NCBI RefSeq assembly: GCF_900476395.1
Contig: NZ_UIHB01000001.1
Coordinates: 835,385-899,384 of the forward strand
Length of the DNA stretch: 64,000 nucleotides
Origin: Xanthomonas euroxanthea
Lineage (GTDB): Bacteria > Pseudomonadota > Gammaproteobacteria > Xanthomonadales > Xanthomonadaceae
Direction: 5' to 3'
Made by a program: the position numbers and the translations under genes. Every line of letters starts with the position of its first letter. The stretch's first letter is position 1. The notes under the pieces were generated by a model. It did not search any database. It saw only the letters and a list, made by a program, of their open reading frames with translations, and was not told where the DNA came from. Shown here in pieces: positions 43,492-51,835 of the stretch.

Positions 43492-44994
43492 ATGCTGCAT
43501 GAGGGGGGCAAACTGGAGCAGCTGAAGATCCTTCTGGTGGAAGATTCACCGGAAGACGCCGAGCTGTTGTCCGACCAGCTGCTCGATGCCGGGCTGGATG
43601 CGGCATTCGAGCGCGTGGACAGCGAGCCGTCGCTGCGCGCTGCGCTGGATGCATTCCAGCCGGACATCGTGCTGTCGGACCTGAGCATGCCCGGTTTTTC
43701 CGGCCATCAGGCACTGCGCCTGGTGCGCCAGAACGGCGCCACGCCCTTCATTTTCGTCTCCGGCACCATGGGCGAGGAGACTGCGGTCAAGGCGCTGCAG
43801 GATGGCGCCAACGACTACATCATCAAGCACAACCCGACCCGCCTGCCGAGCGCGGTGATCCGTGCGATCCGCGAGGCGCGCGCCGACCTGGAGCGCCAGC
43901 GCGTGGAAAGCGAGCTGATGCGCGCGCAGCGGCTGGAAAGCCTGGCGATGCTGGCGGCCGGCTTGAGCCACGACCTGCGCAATATCCTGCAGCCGTTGCT
44001 GATCGTGCCCGACCTGCTGGCCGGACGCACCGACGATCCGCAGCTGCGCCAGCTGGCCAACGTGGTGGCCGAATGCGGCCGGCGCGGGCACGAGATGGCC
44101 GAGTCGATGCTCTCGTTCGTGCGTGGCTCCAACAAGCCGCGCGAGCAGGTGTCGATCGCCAGCCTGTTCCAGGCGGTGCAGATGTTGCTCAAGAGCAGCC
44201 TGCCCGACGGCGTGCGCCTGCAGATGGACACGATCCCGCTGGATCTGACCATCGAGGCCAACTACACCGAGTTGCAGCAGTGCCTGCTCAACCTGGGCCT
44301 GAACGCGATCCAGGCGATGCCCGGTGGCGGCATGTTGACCCTGTCGGCCGATCGCCACGATGGCACGCGGGTACGCATGAGCGTGGCCGATACCGGGGTG
44401 GGCATGAGCGATGACACCCGCGCGCGCCTGTTCAGTCCCTTCTTCACCACCAAGGCCGATGGCACCGGCCTGGGGCTGATTTCCTGCAAGCGCATCGTGG
44501 AAAGCTACGGCGGCAGCATCGTGGTCGACAGCCGCCTGGGCGAGGGCACGCGCTTTGACATGATCGTGCCGATGCGTGCGGCCGCGGTGACGGTTGCCGA
44601 CACCGAGCCGCCGCTGGCATTGGGGCATGGGCAGCGCGTGCTGCTGGTGGATGGCGAGGCCACGCGCCTGTCGCTGCTGGGCAATGCCTTGTCCAGCCAG
44701 GGCTACCAACCGCAGCTGGCCAGCGATGGCGCAGCGGCGCTGCAGCTGGTGCAGCAGCACGCGATGCCGGACCTGGTGATCATCGACAGCGACATCATCC
44801 AGCTGTCGGCGGTGAGCGTATTGTTGAGCATGCAGGAGCTGGGCTATCACGGCCCGGCGATCGTGCTCGAAGATGTCGGCGCGCCGCTGCAACGTTCGTA
44901 CTTTCCGCCGGATATCCCGGTGCATGTGCTGCGCAAACCGCTGGAGATGCGCCGGGTGTTCCGCGCGGTGGCGCACGCGCTCGAAGTGGTCTGA
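43492..44994 (+). CDS. Hybrid histidine kinase, REC-HisKA-HATPase-REC
   Basis: 500 residues. N-terminal receiver (about 12-125) with D63 (IVLSDLSMPGFSG) and K112; a histidine kinase core with H160 in GLSHDLRNILQPLL and ATP-binding motifs (LNLGLNAIQAMPGGG, VADTGVGM, GTGLGLISCKRI); C-terminal receiver (about 380-500) with VIIDSDIIQ as phosphosite and LRKPLEM. No membrane segment, so it is cytosolic and is likely fed by the upstream membrane kinase through its N-terminal receiver. No DNA-binding partner is encoded nearby. Confidence 0.92.
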   Translation: MLHEGGKLEQLKILLVEDSPEDAELLSDQLLDAGLDAAFERVDSEPSLRAALDAFQPDIVLSDLSMPGFSGHQALRLVRQNGATPFIFVSGTMGEETAVKALQDGANDYIIKHNPTRLPSAVIRAIREARADLERQRVESELMRAQRLESLAMLAAGLSHDLRNILQPLLIVPDLLAGRTDDPQLRQLANVVAECGRRGHEMAESMLSFVRGSNKPREQVSIASLFQAVQMLLKSSLPDGVRLQMDTIPLDLTIEANYTELQQCLLNLGLNAIQAMPGGGMLTLSADRHDGTRVRMSVADTGVGMSDDTRARLFSPFFTTKADGTGLGLISCKRIVESYGGSIVVDSRLGEGTRFDMIVPMRAAAVTVADTEPPLALGHGQRVLLVDGEATRLSLLGNALSSQGYQPQLASDGAAALQLVQQHAMPDLVIIDSDIIQLSAVSVLLSMQELGYHGPAIVLEDVGAPLQRSYFPPDIPVHVLRKPLEMRRVFRAVAHALEVV

Positions 44995-45086
44995 GGCCAG
45001 GGTTTGGCGCGTTGCGGGCGGGCATGGGCGCATGCGGCACGATGGCAACAGTTGACGCTGATGCGGGCTGCATGCGCGAATAACGC

Positions 45087-45599
45087 ATGACCACCGTGCT
45101 TCTCAGCCTCGGCAGCAATGTCCAGCCGACCCACTACCTGCGCCTGGCCGTCGACGCCTTGCGCGCGCGCTTCGGCCCACTTGCCATCTCCCCGGCGTAT
45201 CGCACGCCGGCGGTGGGCTTCGACGGGCCGGACTTCGTCAACAACGCCGTGGCGCTGGACACGGACATGGACCTGCAGGCGCTGGACCAGTGGCTGCATG
45301 CGCTGGAAGATGTGAACGGCCGCGATCGCAGCGGCCCGCGTTTCAGCGACCGCACCCTGGATGTGGACGTGGTGTTCTTCGGCGATTGCATCGTCCAAGG
45401 CCCCGGACATCTGCGCATCCCGCGGCCCGAGCTCAAGCATGCCTTCGTGTTGAAGCCGCTGGCCGATATCGCGCCGGACTTCGTCGACCCGCTGAGCGGG
45501 CAGACCCTGGCCGCGCTGTGGCAGGCGCATCCGCAGCACGGCGTCGCGTTCACGACGGTGCAGCTGGATCCGGCCCCGGCGCTGGATGTGGCGCGCTAG
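45087..45599 (+). CDS. folK: 6-hydroxymethyl-7,8-dihydropterin pyrophosphokinase
   Basis: 170 residues, usual length. The HPPK signature is clear: LSLGSNVQP at the N-terminus and DRSGPRFSDRTLDVDVVFFG (about 80-99) with the two metal-binding aspartates, then IPRPELKHAFVLKPLADI. It transfers pyrophosphate from ATP to the pterin alcohol in folate synthesis. It is convergent with a pteridine reductase gene, 12 nt away, so two pterin genes lie side by side. Confidence 0.95.
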   Translation: MTTVLLSLGSNVQPTHYLRLAVDALRARFGPLAISPAYRTPAVGFDGPDFVNNAVALDTDMDLQALDQWLHALEDVNGRDRSGPRFSDRTLDVDVVFFGDCIVQGPGHLRIPRPELKHAFVLKPLADIAPDFVDPLSGQTLAALWQAHPQHGVAFTTVQLDPAPALDVAR

Positions 45600-45611
45600 C
45601 GTCGTTGCAGC

Positions 45612-46349
45612 TCAACTGAGCTGGCGGCCGCCATCCACATGCAGGGTGTGGCCGGTGACGAAGCCGGCATCGTCCAGCAGCCAGCGCACCGCCTCGGCGA
45701 TTTCCTCGGGCGTGCCGATGCGCGCCAGCGGCGTGCGCGCCAGCAGCGCCTGCCTGGCGTCTGCAGACTTGCCTTGCTCCGGCCACAGGATCGCACCGGG
45801 CGCGACCGCGTTGACGCGCACCTCTGGGGCCAGCTCCAGCGCGAGCGAGCGGGTGAGCATCTCCAGCGCGCTTTTGGACGCGCCATACAGCGGATGGTTG
45901 CGCATCGGCTGCTGCGCATGCAGGTCGGTGAGGTTGACGATGGCGCCGCGGTGCTGGCGCAGCTGCGCGGCGGCCGCCTGGGCGATGAAGAACGGCGCGC
46001 GTGCGTTGACGGCGAACAACTCGTCCCATTGCGCCGCCGTCGCTGCGCCAAGCGCGGTGGGATAGAACGCGGAGGCATTGTTGACCACGCCATCCAGGCG
46101 GCCGAACGCGGCGATGCAGTCGGCAACCAGCTGCGCCGGCGCCTCCGGCAAGCGCAGGTCGGCGTGCAGGGCCTGCGCACTGCCGGCGCGCTGCGCGCAA
46201 AGCTCCGCTACACGCGCGCCGAGCGCCTCGCCGGAGCGGTGCGCATGCAGGGCAACGCGGTAGCCGGCCGCATGCAGCGTGGTGGCGATCTGCGCGCCGA
46301 TACGGCGACCTGCACCGGTGATCAACACCACCTTGGAACTGTCTGTCAT
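45612..46349 (-). CDS. folM: Pteridine reductase (FolM/PTR1-like short-chain dehydrogenase)
   Basis: 245 residues from ATG 46349. The nucleotide motif is TGAGRRIG, the TGxxxRxG form typical of NADPH-dependent pteridine reductases rather than the general SDR TGxxxGxG. Other SDR landmarks: NNASAF (about 91), catalytic Tyr-Lys in YGASKSALEM, and APGAILWPEQ. It reduces dihydromonapterin or biopterin and can reduce dihydrofolate. The position opposite folK supports a pterin role. Divergent from the MidA-type gene 67 bp away. Confidence 0.88.
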   Translation of the reverse strand: MTDSSKVVLITGAGRRIGAQIATTLHAAGYRVALHAHRSGEALGARVAELCAQRAGSAQALHADLRLPEAPAQLVADCIAAFGRLDGVVNNASAFYPTALGAATAAQWDELFAVNARAPFFIAQAAAAQLRQHRGAIVNLTDLHAQQPMRNHPLYGASKSALEMLTRSLALELAPEVRVNAVAPGAILWPEQGKSADARQALLARTPLARIGTPEEIAEAVRWLLDDAGFVTGHTLHVDGGRQLS

Positions 46350-46416
46350 GGCGTACTCGCTCGGCGTTGCAAAGGGCTCGGCTATCCTGTGCATTGTCCC
46401 CGCAACCGGTGCCCGC

Positions 46417-47601
46417 ATGCACGCCGACCTTCCTATTCCCGATCCGGACGCCCTGGCGCACAGCGAGCAGCTGGCCGCGCATCTGCGCGCCGAGATTGCC
46501 GCCGCCGGTGGTGCGATTCCGTTTTCGCGTTTCATGGAGCTGGCGTTGTATGCGCCGGGCCTGGGCTATTACAGCGCCGGCTCCAGCAAGTTCGGCGAGG
46601 CCGGCGATTTCGTCACCGCGCCGGAGCTGGGACCCTTGTTCGCGGCCACCGTGTCCGGTGCGCTGGCGCCGGTGCTGCAGCAGCTCGGGCCGCAGGCGCG
46701 CGTGCTGGAAGTGGGCGGCGGCAGCGGCGCATTTGCCGAAGTCACGCTCAAGCGCCTGCTCGAGCTGGATGCGCTGCCGGAGCGTTACGCAATCCTGGAG
46801 CCAAGCGCGGACCTGCGCGAGCGTCAGCGCGAGCGGCTGGGACGCAGCCTGATCCCGCCGGTCTTTGACCTGGTCGAATGGCTGGACGGTCCGTTCCCGG
46901 ACGATTGGGATGGGGTGCTGTTCGCCAACGAGGTGATCGACGCATTGCCCACGCCGCGCTTCACGCTGCGCGACGGCGAGGTGTATGAGGAAACCGTGGT
47001 GCTGGATGCGCAGCAGCAGTTCGCGCGCGGCGAGCAGCCGGCCGACGCATTGCTGGGCGCGGCGGTACGGCACCTGGAACGCTATCTGGAGCAGCCCTTC
47101 GCCGATGGCTATCGCTCCGAGTTGCTGCCGCAGTTGCCGTACTGGATCCAGGCCGTGGCCGGCGGGTTGAAGCGCGGTGCGATGCTGTTCGTCGACTACG
47201 GTTACCCGCGTGGCGAGTTCTATCGTGCGCAGCGCGAAGACGGCACCTTGCGCGCGTTCTATCGCCATCGCATGCATGAGGATCTGTATCGCTGGCCGGG
47301 CCTGCAGGATCTGACCGCGTCGGTGGACTTCACCGCGTTGGCCGAGGCTGGCACCGGGGCCGGTTTCGAGTTGGCTGGCTATTGCACGCAAGCCAGCTTC
47401 CTGCTCGGCAACGGCCTGGATGCGTTGCTGGCACAGGCCGATACGCGCACCGATGAAGTAGGGCGCATGCGCTTGCGCGAGCAGATCAAGCGGCTGACCT
47501 TGCCCAGCGAAATGGGCGAGCGCTTCCAGGTGATGGGGTTTGCGCGCGATGTCGATTTTGCGCCGGCATTTCTGGCGGGCGATCTCACATGGCGGTTGTA
47601 A
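46417..47601 (+). CDS. SAM-dependent methyltransferase, MidA/NDUFAF7 family
   Basis: 394 residues from ATG 46417 (frames starting at 46279 overlap the divergent gene). The DUF185 family signature appears: FMELALYAPGLGYYSAG, FGEAGDFVTAPELGPLF near 60-85, SAM-binding VLEVGGGSGAFAE near 98, FANEVIDALP near 170 and MLFVDYGYPRGEFY near 255. In mitochondria NDUFAF7 dimethylates an arginine of complex I; bacterial targets are not established. A VanZ-like gene overlaps its 3' end by 13 nt. Confidence 0.9.
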   Translation: MHADLPIPDPDALAHSEQLAAHLRAEIAAAGGAIPFSRFMELALYAPGLGYYSAGSSKFGEAGDFVTAPELGPLFAATVSGALAPVLQQLGPQARVLEVGGGSGAFAEVTLKRLLELDALPERYAILEPSADLRERQRERLGRSLIPPVFDLVEWLDGPFPDDWDGVLFANEVIDALPTPRFTLRDGEVYEETVVLDAQQQFARGEQPADALLGAAVRHLERYLEQPFADGYRSELLPQLPYWIQAVAGGLKRGAMLFVDYGYPRGEFYRAQREDGTLRAFYRHRMHEDLYRWPGLQDLTASVDFTALAEAGTGAGFELAGYCTQASFLLGNGLDALLAQADTRTDEVGRMRLREQIKRLTLPSEMGERFQVMGFARDVDFAPAFLAGDLTWRL

Positions 47602-48005
47602 GCCCGGCGCTGCGGCCGTTCCATCGACCACGGTTGTGGGTAGGCCTGTGGATTGCCGCAATCCTGGTGGTGATTGCAGTGTGCATGGGGCCGCCGCCGG
47701 AATTTCCGGAACTGCCGTCCAACAGCGACAAGGGCGAGCACTTCTTGACGTTCGCGTTGTTGTGCTGGGGGGCGGTGCAGCTGTTCGCCACCCGGCGCGC
47801 GCTGTTGTCTGCGGCATTCGGACTGGTGCTGTTGGGGATCGGCATCGAGATCGCGCAAGGGGCACTGACCACCAACCGCAGCGCGGATCCTTATGATGCA
47901 TTGGCCGATACGCTGGGCATCCTCGCCGGCTTGTGCCTGGCGTGGACGCCGCTGCGGTGGGTGATGCTACGGATGGACAGGCGCATGTTCGGGCGGCGCG
48001 GATAG
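47589..48005 (+). CDS. VanZ-like membrane protein
   Basis: 138 residues with four membrane segments. The VanZ-like pattern is present: SNSDKGEHFLTFALL (about 45-59), then GIGIEIAQG and RSADPYDALADTLGILAG (about 98-115) with the conserved acidic residues. The family function is unclear; VanZ itself gives mild teicoplanin resistance. It overlaps the methyltransferase gene and is probably co-expressed. The repeat region starts right after its stop. Confidence 0.85.
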   Translation: MAVVSPALRPFHRPRLWVGLWIAAILVVIAVCMGPPPEFPELPSNSDKGEHFLTFALLCWGAVQLFATRRALLSAAFGLVLLGIGIEIAQGALTTNRSADPYDALADTLGILAGLCLAWTPLRWVMLRMDRRMFGRRG

Positions 48006-49227
48006 GTCTCGTGTGGAGCGGTTGATCTGTCGTTTTTTTTGGAAGGATCCTTGCCCGCCCAGCATCGCGGGACACGCTGCAAGGAGGAGTGGCCGATCGA
48101 CGGCTCTGCGGATAGATCAGCTGTGGAGCGGGTGATCTGCGGTTTTTCTGCAGGGCCCTTGCCCGCCCACCATCGCAGGACACGCCGCAAGTACATCCGT
48201 GTAGGCTCTTACGCGGCATCCATGCCGCGTAAGGTCCCGCGACGGTGAGCGGGCAAGGACCTGTGGAGATGGTCGGTATGCGCAGTTACAAGCAGGGCAT
48301 GGCGTGCCTTGTTTCAATCACGTTGCGTCCGATCCGTTCCTCGAGCAGGCCGAGCGGCAGACAGGCTTCCAACACGCAACCTGCAAACGTCTTGTCTGCT
48401 CACCGCAAGCCCAGTAACACGCTTTCAAGAAAGCAGCCGATTAACCCTCTGGTGCGGTGCCCTCGCCGGTTGCGGGACCGTGTGGCGGCATGGATGCCGC
48501 CACCGAGCCCCCAGGGACGGGTTCACGGCGTGTCCCGCAAGCGGTGAGGGCGCCGCGCCCTCGACTCACCGTGCTTTTGATTCAAACATCCGATCGCGAC
48601 TGAAGAACCATGCCGTTGCAGATCTCGGCTGCTTTGTACGTCGTGTATCTGAGGGCTTGGAACGTGCGGATGGATCAGCGGTAGAGCGGTCGATCTGACG
48701 CTTGGTTGCAGGGCCCTTGCCCGCCCACCATCGCAGGACACGCCGTGAATCCGTCCATGGAGGCTCTTACGCGGCATCCATGCCGCGTAAGGTCCCGCGA
48801 CGGTGAGCGGGCAAGGACCTGTGGAGATGGTCGGTGCGCATGGAAGAGCAGTGCTGGATGTGTGCCTTGTTCGATCATGAAGCATCGGCTCCGCGTCTGA
48901 TGTACGCCGCACCACAGGCAGCTTTTCAGATGAGGGCCGACTAACTGTCTGGTGCGGTGCCCTCGCCGGTTGCGGGACCGTGTGGGGGCATGGATGCCGC
49001 CACCGAGCCCCCAGGGATGGGTTCACGGCGTATCCCGCAAGTGGTGAGGGCGCCGCGCCCTCGACTCACCGTGCTTTTGATTCAAACATCCGATCGCGAC
49101 TGAAGAACCATGCCGTTGCAGATCTCGGCTGCTTTGTGCGTCGTGTATCTGAGCGGATCTGCATGGGAATAATCCGGTTGCATCACGATCGTCGACAGGC
49201 GATTACGTACGCGTGTGACCGCCGCTC
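48006..49227. repeat. Gene-free region built of duplicated palindromic elements
   Basis: About 1.2 kb without a supportable gene. Element type R (102 bp) occurs at 48157-48258 and 48715-48816, with a fragment at about 48049-48083; its ends (CCTTGCCCGC... and ...GCGGGCAAGG) are inverted and enclose a smaller palindrome TTACGCGGCATCCATGCCGC-type. Element type D (93 bp) occurs at 48459-48551 and 48959-49051, also with inverted ends (GCCCTCGCCGG, GGTGAGGGC) and an internal GGCGGCATGGATGCCGCC palindrome. A segment of about 210 bp around D (48448-48660) is repeated at 48948-49160 with few changes. The whole block looks like two tandem copies of an R-spacer-D unit of about 500-560 bp. Confidence 0.85.
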
Positions 49228-50088
49228 TCAGCCGGGCAGGCGGACTGCACGCTCGCGCAGCCACTTGGTCGCGACCCACTTTTCGCCCGCCAGTACCGGC
49301 GCGCCGGCGTGCAGGCTGCGTGTCATCGGATGCGGGCGGTCGTAGCTGAAGAACACTGCGTTGCCCTTGACGGCGGCCACGTCCAGATGCGCATCGGGAA
49401 AGCGCGTGGCGCCGCCGCGTTCCGGCGTGTTGAGATACATCACCAACGATGCGACGCGCTGACCGCCGGCCTGCAGCAACACCGGTGTGCCTGCGGCAGC
49501 AGGGTCGAAGTAATCGTAGTGCGGCTGATATTCGGCGCCGGTGGCATAGCGCAAGACCTGCAGTCCTTCGCCGTGGTCGACCGGCCAGTCGAGCAGGCGT
49601 GCGATGCGTGCTTCGACGCGTTGGCACAGCGCGTCCTGCCCCAGCTGCAGGCACATGCTGTGGCTGGTGCGCGCGGCATGCACGATCTGCGCGCCGTTGT
49701 CGTTGTCCACGGTGCGCGAACGCACCAGGCGTGGCTGCGCCAGTGCGATCAATGCATCGCACTCGGCATCGGACAGAAAATCGCCCAGCACCACCACGCG
49801 CGGCAGCAACAGGCTGACCAGCACGCGTACCTGGCGATCGCCCAGGTCCAGCAACGAGGCATCGTTGTCCTGTAGCACCGCCGGCACGCGCACCGGCACC
49901 GGCAGGCCATGCGTCTGCGCGTGGTGCTGGATGTGGTTACGCAGCAGGGCTTCGACTGCGTCGATGGCGTCCTGTTCGTTCCAGCCTTGATCCAGGAGCG
50001 GCTGCAGCGCCTGTTCGGGCGGCTGGCCGGCCATTGCCTGCGCAATGATCCAGTCGCCCAGGGCGGCGGGGATGGTGGTCGAGGTCAT
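49228..50088 (-). CDS. 2-oxoglutarate/Fe(II) oxygenase, prolyl 4-hydroxylase-like
   Basis: 286 residues from ATG 50088 (a frame from 50148 adds 20 residues). The C-terminal half is a double-stranded beta helix with the iron site HYD in YQPHYDYFDP and a distal His in MTRSLHAGAPV, followed by a Lys/Arg-containing strand GEKWVATKWLRER for 2-oxoglutarate. A region about 100-140 (LPRVVVLGDFLSDAECDAL) matches the prolyl 4-hydroxylase alpha-like entry. The N-terminal 90 residues are not recognised. Substrate unknown; such enzymes hydroxylate proline or other residues. Divergent from the lipoprotein gene. Confidence 0.82.
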   Translation of the reverse strand: MTSTTIPAALGDWIIAQAMAGQPPEQALQPLLDQGWNEQDAIDAVEALLRNHIQHHAQTHGLPVPVRVPAVLQDNDASLLDLGDRQVRVLVSLLLPRVVVLGDFLSDAECDALIALAQPRLVRSRTVDNDNGAQIVHAARTSHSMCLQLGQDALCQRVEARIARLLDWPVDHGEGLQVLRYATGAEYQPHYDYFDPAAAGTPVLLQAGGQRVASLVMYLNTPERGGATRFPDAHLDVAAVKGNAVFFSYDRPHPMTRSLHAGAPVLAGEKWVATKWLRERAVRLPG

Positions 50089-50137
50089 CCCGCTACAGTG
50101 CATGTCACTGTGTGGCAGGCATATGTCAATTGTGTCG

Positions 50138-50148
50138 TGGTAAGACAA
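50138..50148 (+). promoter_or_regulatory. Possible GntR/FadR-type operator
   Basis: TGGTAAGACAA; its reverse complement TTGTCTTACCA matches the TNGTNNNACNA consensus of the FadR subfamily of GntR regulators. It lies in the divergent region, just before a TATAAA hexamer at 50166-50171. Short motif, so chance occurrence is possible. Confidence 0.3.
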
Positions 50149-50277
50149 ATGACACAGACACCCCCTATAAAAGTGACGGGGATCTAGAACGTGCTCGCCA
50201 CTGCAGTGGGCGGAACGCAGCCAATTCTTGACGACTCCTCTTCATACCGGACCTTTTTTGACCTGGAGATCAGCCGC

Positions 50278-51756
50278 ATGTCCGTTCGCAATAGCAGCAA
50301 GACACTTCTCATGACGTTTGGTACCGCGCTGGCGTTGTCGGCCTGCGGTGGTGGTGCCGATCGTGTCGCCTCGCCCGGCGAGGGCGCATTTCCGCCGGCA
50401 CCGACGCCGGCTCCCGCACCCACCCCGGCGCCCACGCCGGCACCGACGCCGGCTCCGGCACCGACCGGCCCGGCCGCCGATTGCCCGACCGGTTTTTCCA
50501 ATGTCGGCACCATCGCCAACAACACGCTGCGCGCCTGCCAGCTGCCGGACACCATCAACGGCAATCTGGTGGTAGCGGCACGTGCGGGCACGGCGTATTC
50601 GATCAGCGGACGCGTCAACGTGGGCACCGACCGCGGCGGCAATGCCATCGCTCCGGCCGCCGGCAGCACGCAGGGCATCCTGACCATCGAACCGGGCGTG
50701 ACCTTGTTCGGTTCGGCCGGTAGCGACTACATCGTGGTCAACCGCGGTTCGCAGATCTTTGCCGAAGGCAGCGCCACTGCCCCGATCGTGTTCACTGCAC
50801 GCCAGGCCCTGGAGGGCCAGGTCAGCGCCAACACCATCGGCTTGTGGGGCGGCATCGTGGTGCTGGGCCGCGCGGCCATCAACAACTGCCCGGGCACCAC
50901 GGTCTCCGGCACGCCGGAATGTCAGGCGCAGGTGGAAGGCACCAACGCCTTTTACGGCGGTAACAGCGCCACCGACAACAGCGGTTCCCTGCGCTACCTG
51001 CGGGTGATGTATTCGGGCTTCGAAATTTCGCCCAACAACGAGCTGCAGGGCATCACCCTGGCCGGCGTGGGCAGCGGCACGCGCCTGGATCATGTGCAGA
51101 TCCACAATAGCTCCGACGACGGGATCGAATGGTTCGGTGGCACCGTCAATGGCAGCCACATCGTGATCACCGGCGCCGACGACGATTCGCTGGATACCGA
51201 CGCCGGCTGGAGCGGTGCCCTGCAGTTCGGCATCGTGGTGCAGCGCGCCGGCGGTGGCGACCGCATGAACGAGTGGAGCAGCCTGCGTCGCCAGCCGTAT
51301 TCGCGTCCGAAGGTGGCCAACTTCACCTACGTGGGCAATGCGCGTGCCGGTGCGGCAATCATGCTCAACCAGGGCACGCAGGCCGCGTTCTACAACTCGG
51401 TCGTCACGCGTCCGGCCGGTGGCACCGGTGATGGCCTGGTGTGCTTCAACCTGGCCGATGCCGACACGCTCGGGACCTTCAATTCGGTGTTCTTCGCCTG
51501 CCCGACCGCCTTCGGCAGCGATGCGCGTGCGGCCACCCAGTTCGCGGCCGGCACCAACAATGTCGCCAATGGCATATCCACGTTGCAGAACACCTTCGTC
51601 AATGGCGCCAACGAAAGCGCCGTGCCGGCCTTCCAGGGCTTGAACGGGGTGAGCAGCTTCTTCCAGCAGGTGAACTACATCGGTGGCGTGCGCGATGCCA
51701 ACGACACCTGGTGGCAGGGCTGGACCTGCGGCCTGACCGCCGATCGTCCCTGCTGA
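50278..51756 (+). CDS. Large lipoprotein with Pro-rich linker, candidate type II secretion partner
   Basis: 492 residues from ATG 50278, with GGAG upstream. The signal ends in the lipobox LSAC, with lipidated Cys near 21. A linker of repeated PTPAP units (about 38-60) separates it from a large domain rich in short beta turns with repeated GTNAF, NGSHIVITGADDD and GLVCFNLADAD stretches, as in a right-handed beta helix. I do not recognise a named family. The TonB-dependent receptor starts 79 nt downstream and the xcs secretion genes follow, so it may be a surface lipoprotein working with them. That link is inference. Confidence 0.75.
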   Translation: MSVRNSSKTLLMTFGTALALSACGGGADRVASPGEGAFPPAPTPAPAPTPAPTPAPTPAPAPTGPAADCPTGFSNVGTIANNTLRACQLPDTINGNLVVAARAGTAYSISGRVNVGTDRGGNAIAPAAGSTQGILTIEPGVTLFGSAGSDYIVVNRGSQIFAEGSATAPIVFTARQALEGQVSANTIGLWGGIVVLGRAAINNCPGTTVSGTPECQAQVEGTNAFYGGNSATDNSGSLRYLRVMYSGFEISPNNELQGITLAGVGSGTRLDHVQIHNSSDDGIEWFGGTVNGSHIVITGADDDSLDTDAGWSGALQFGIVVQRAGGGDRMNEWSSLRRQPYSRPKVANFTYVGNARAGAAIMLNQGTQAAFYNSVVTRPAGGTGDGLVCFNLADADTLGTFNSVFFACPTAFGSDARAATQFAAGTNNVANGISTLQNTFVNGANESAVPAFQGLNGVSSFFQQVNYIGGVRDANDTWWQGWTCGLTADRPC

Positions 51757-51835
51757 GGCACAGCATCGCCAGGCAGCCCACGCGGCTGCCTTGTGATGCG
51801 TCCAGCTTCATCTTTCAGTTGCCAGGGCTCCCACG

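Noticed and set aside
45550..48219. 889-codon open frame on the - strand covering three genes
   Set aside because: It crosses the pteridine reductase gene in a different frame and lies antisense to the MidA-type and VanZ-like genes, all with clear family motifs.
48039..49026. Several open frames of 60-170 codons in the palindrome block
   Set aside because: They run through inverted repeats on both strands, share the repeat-derived peptide text and lack ribosome binding sites.
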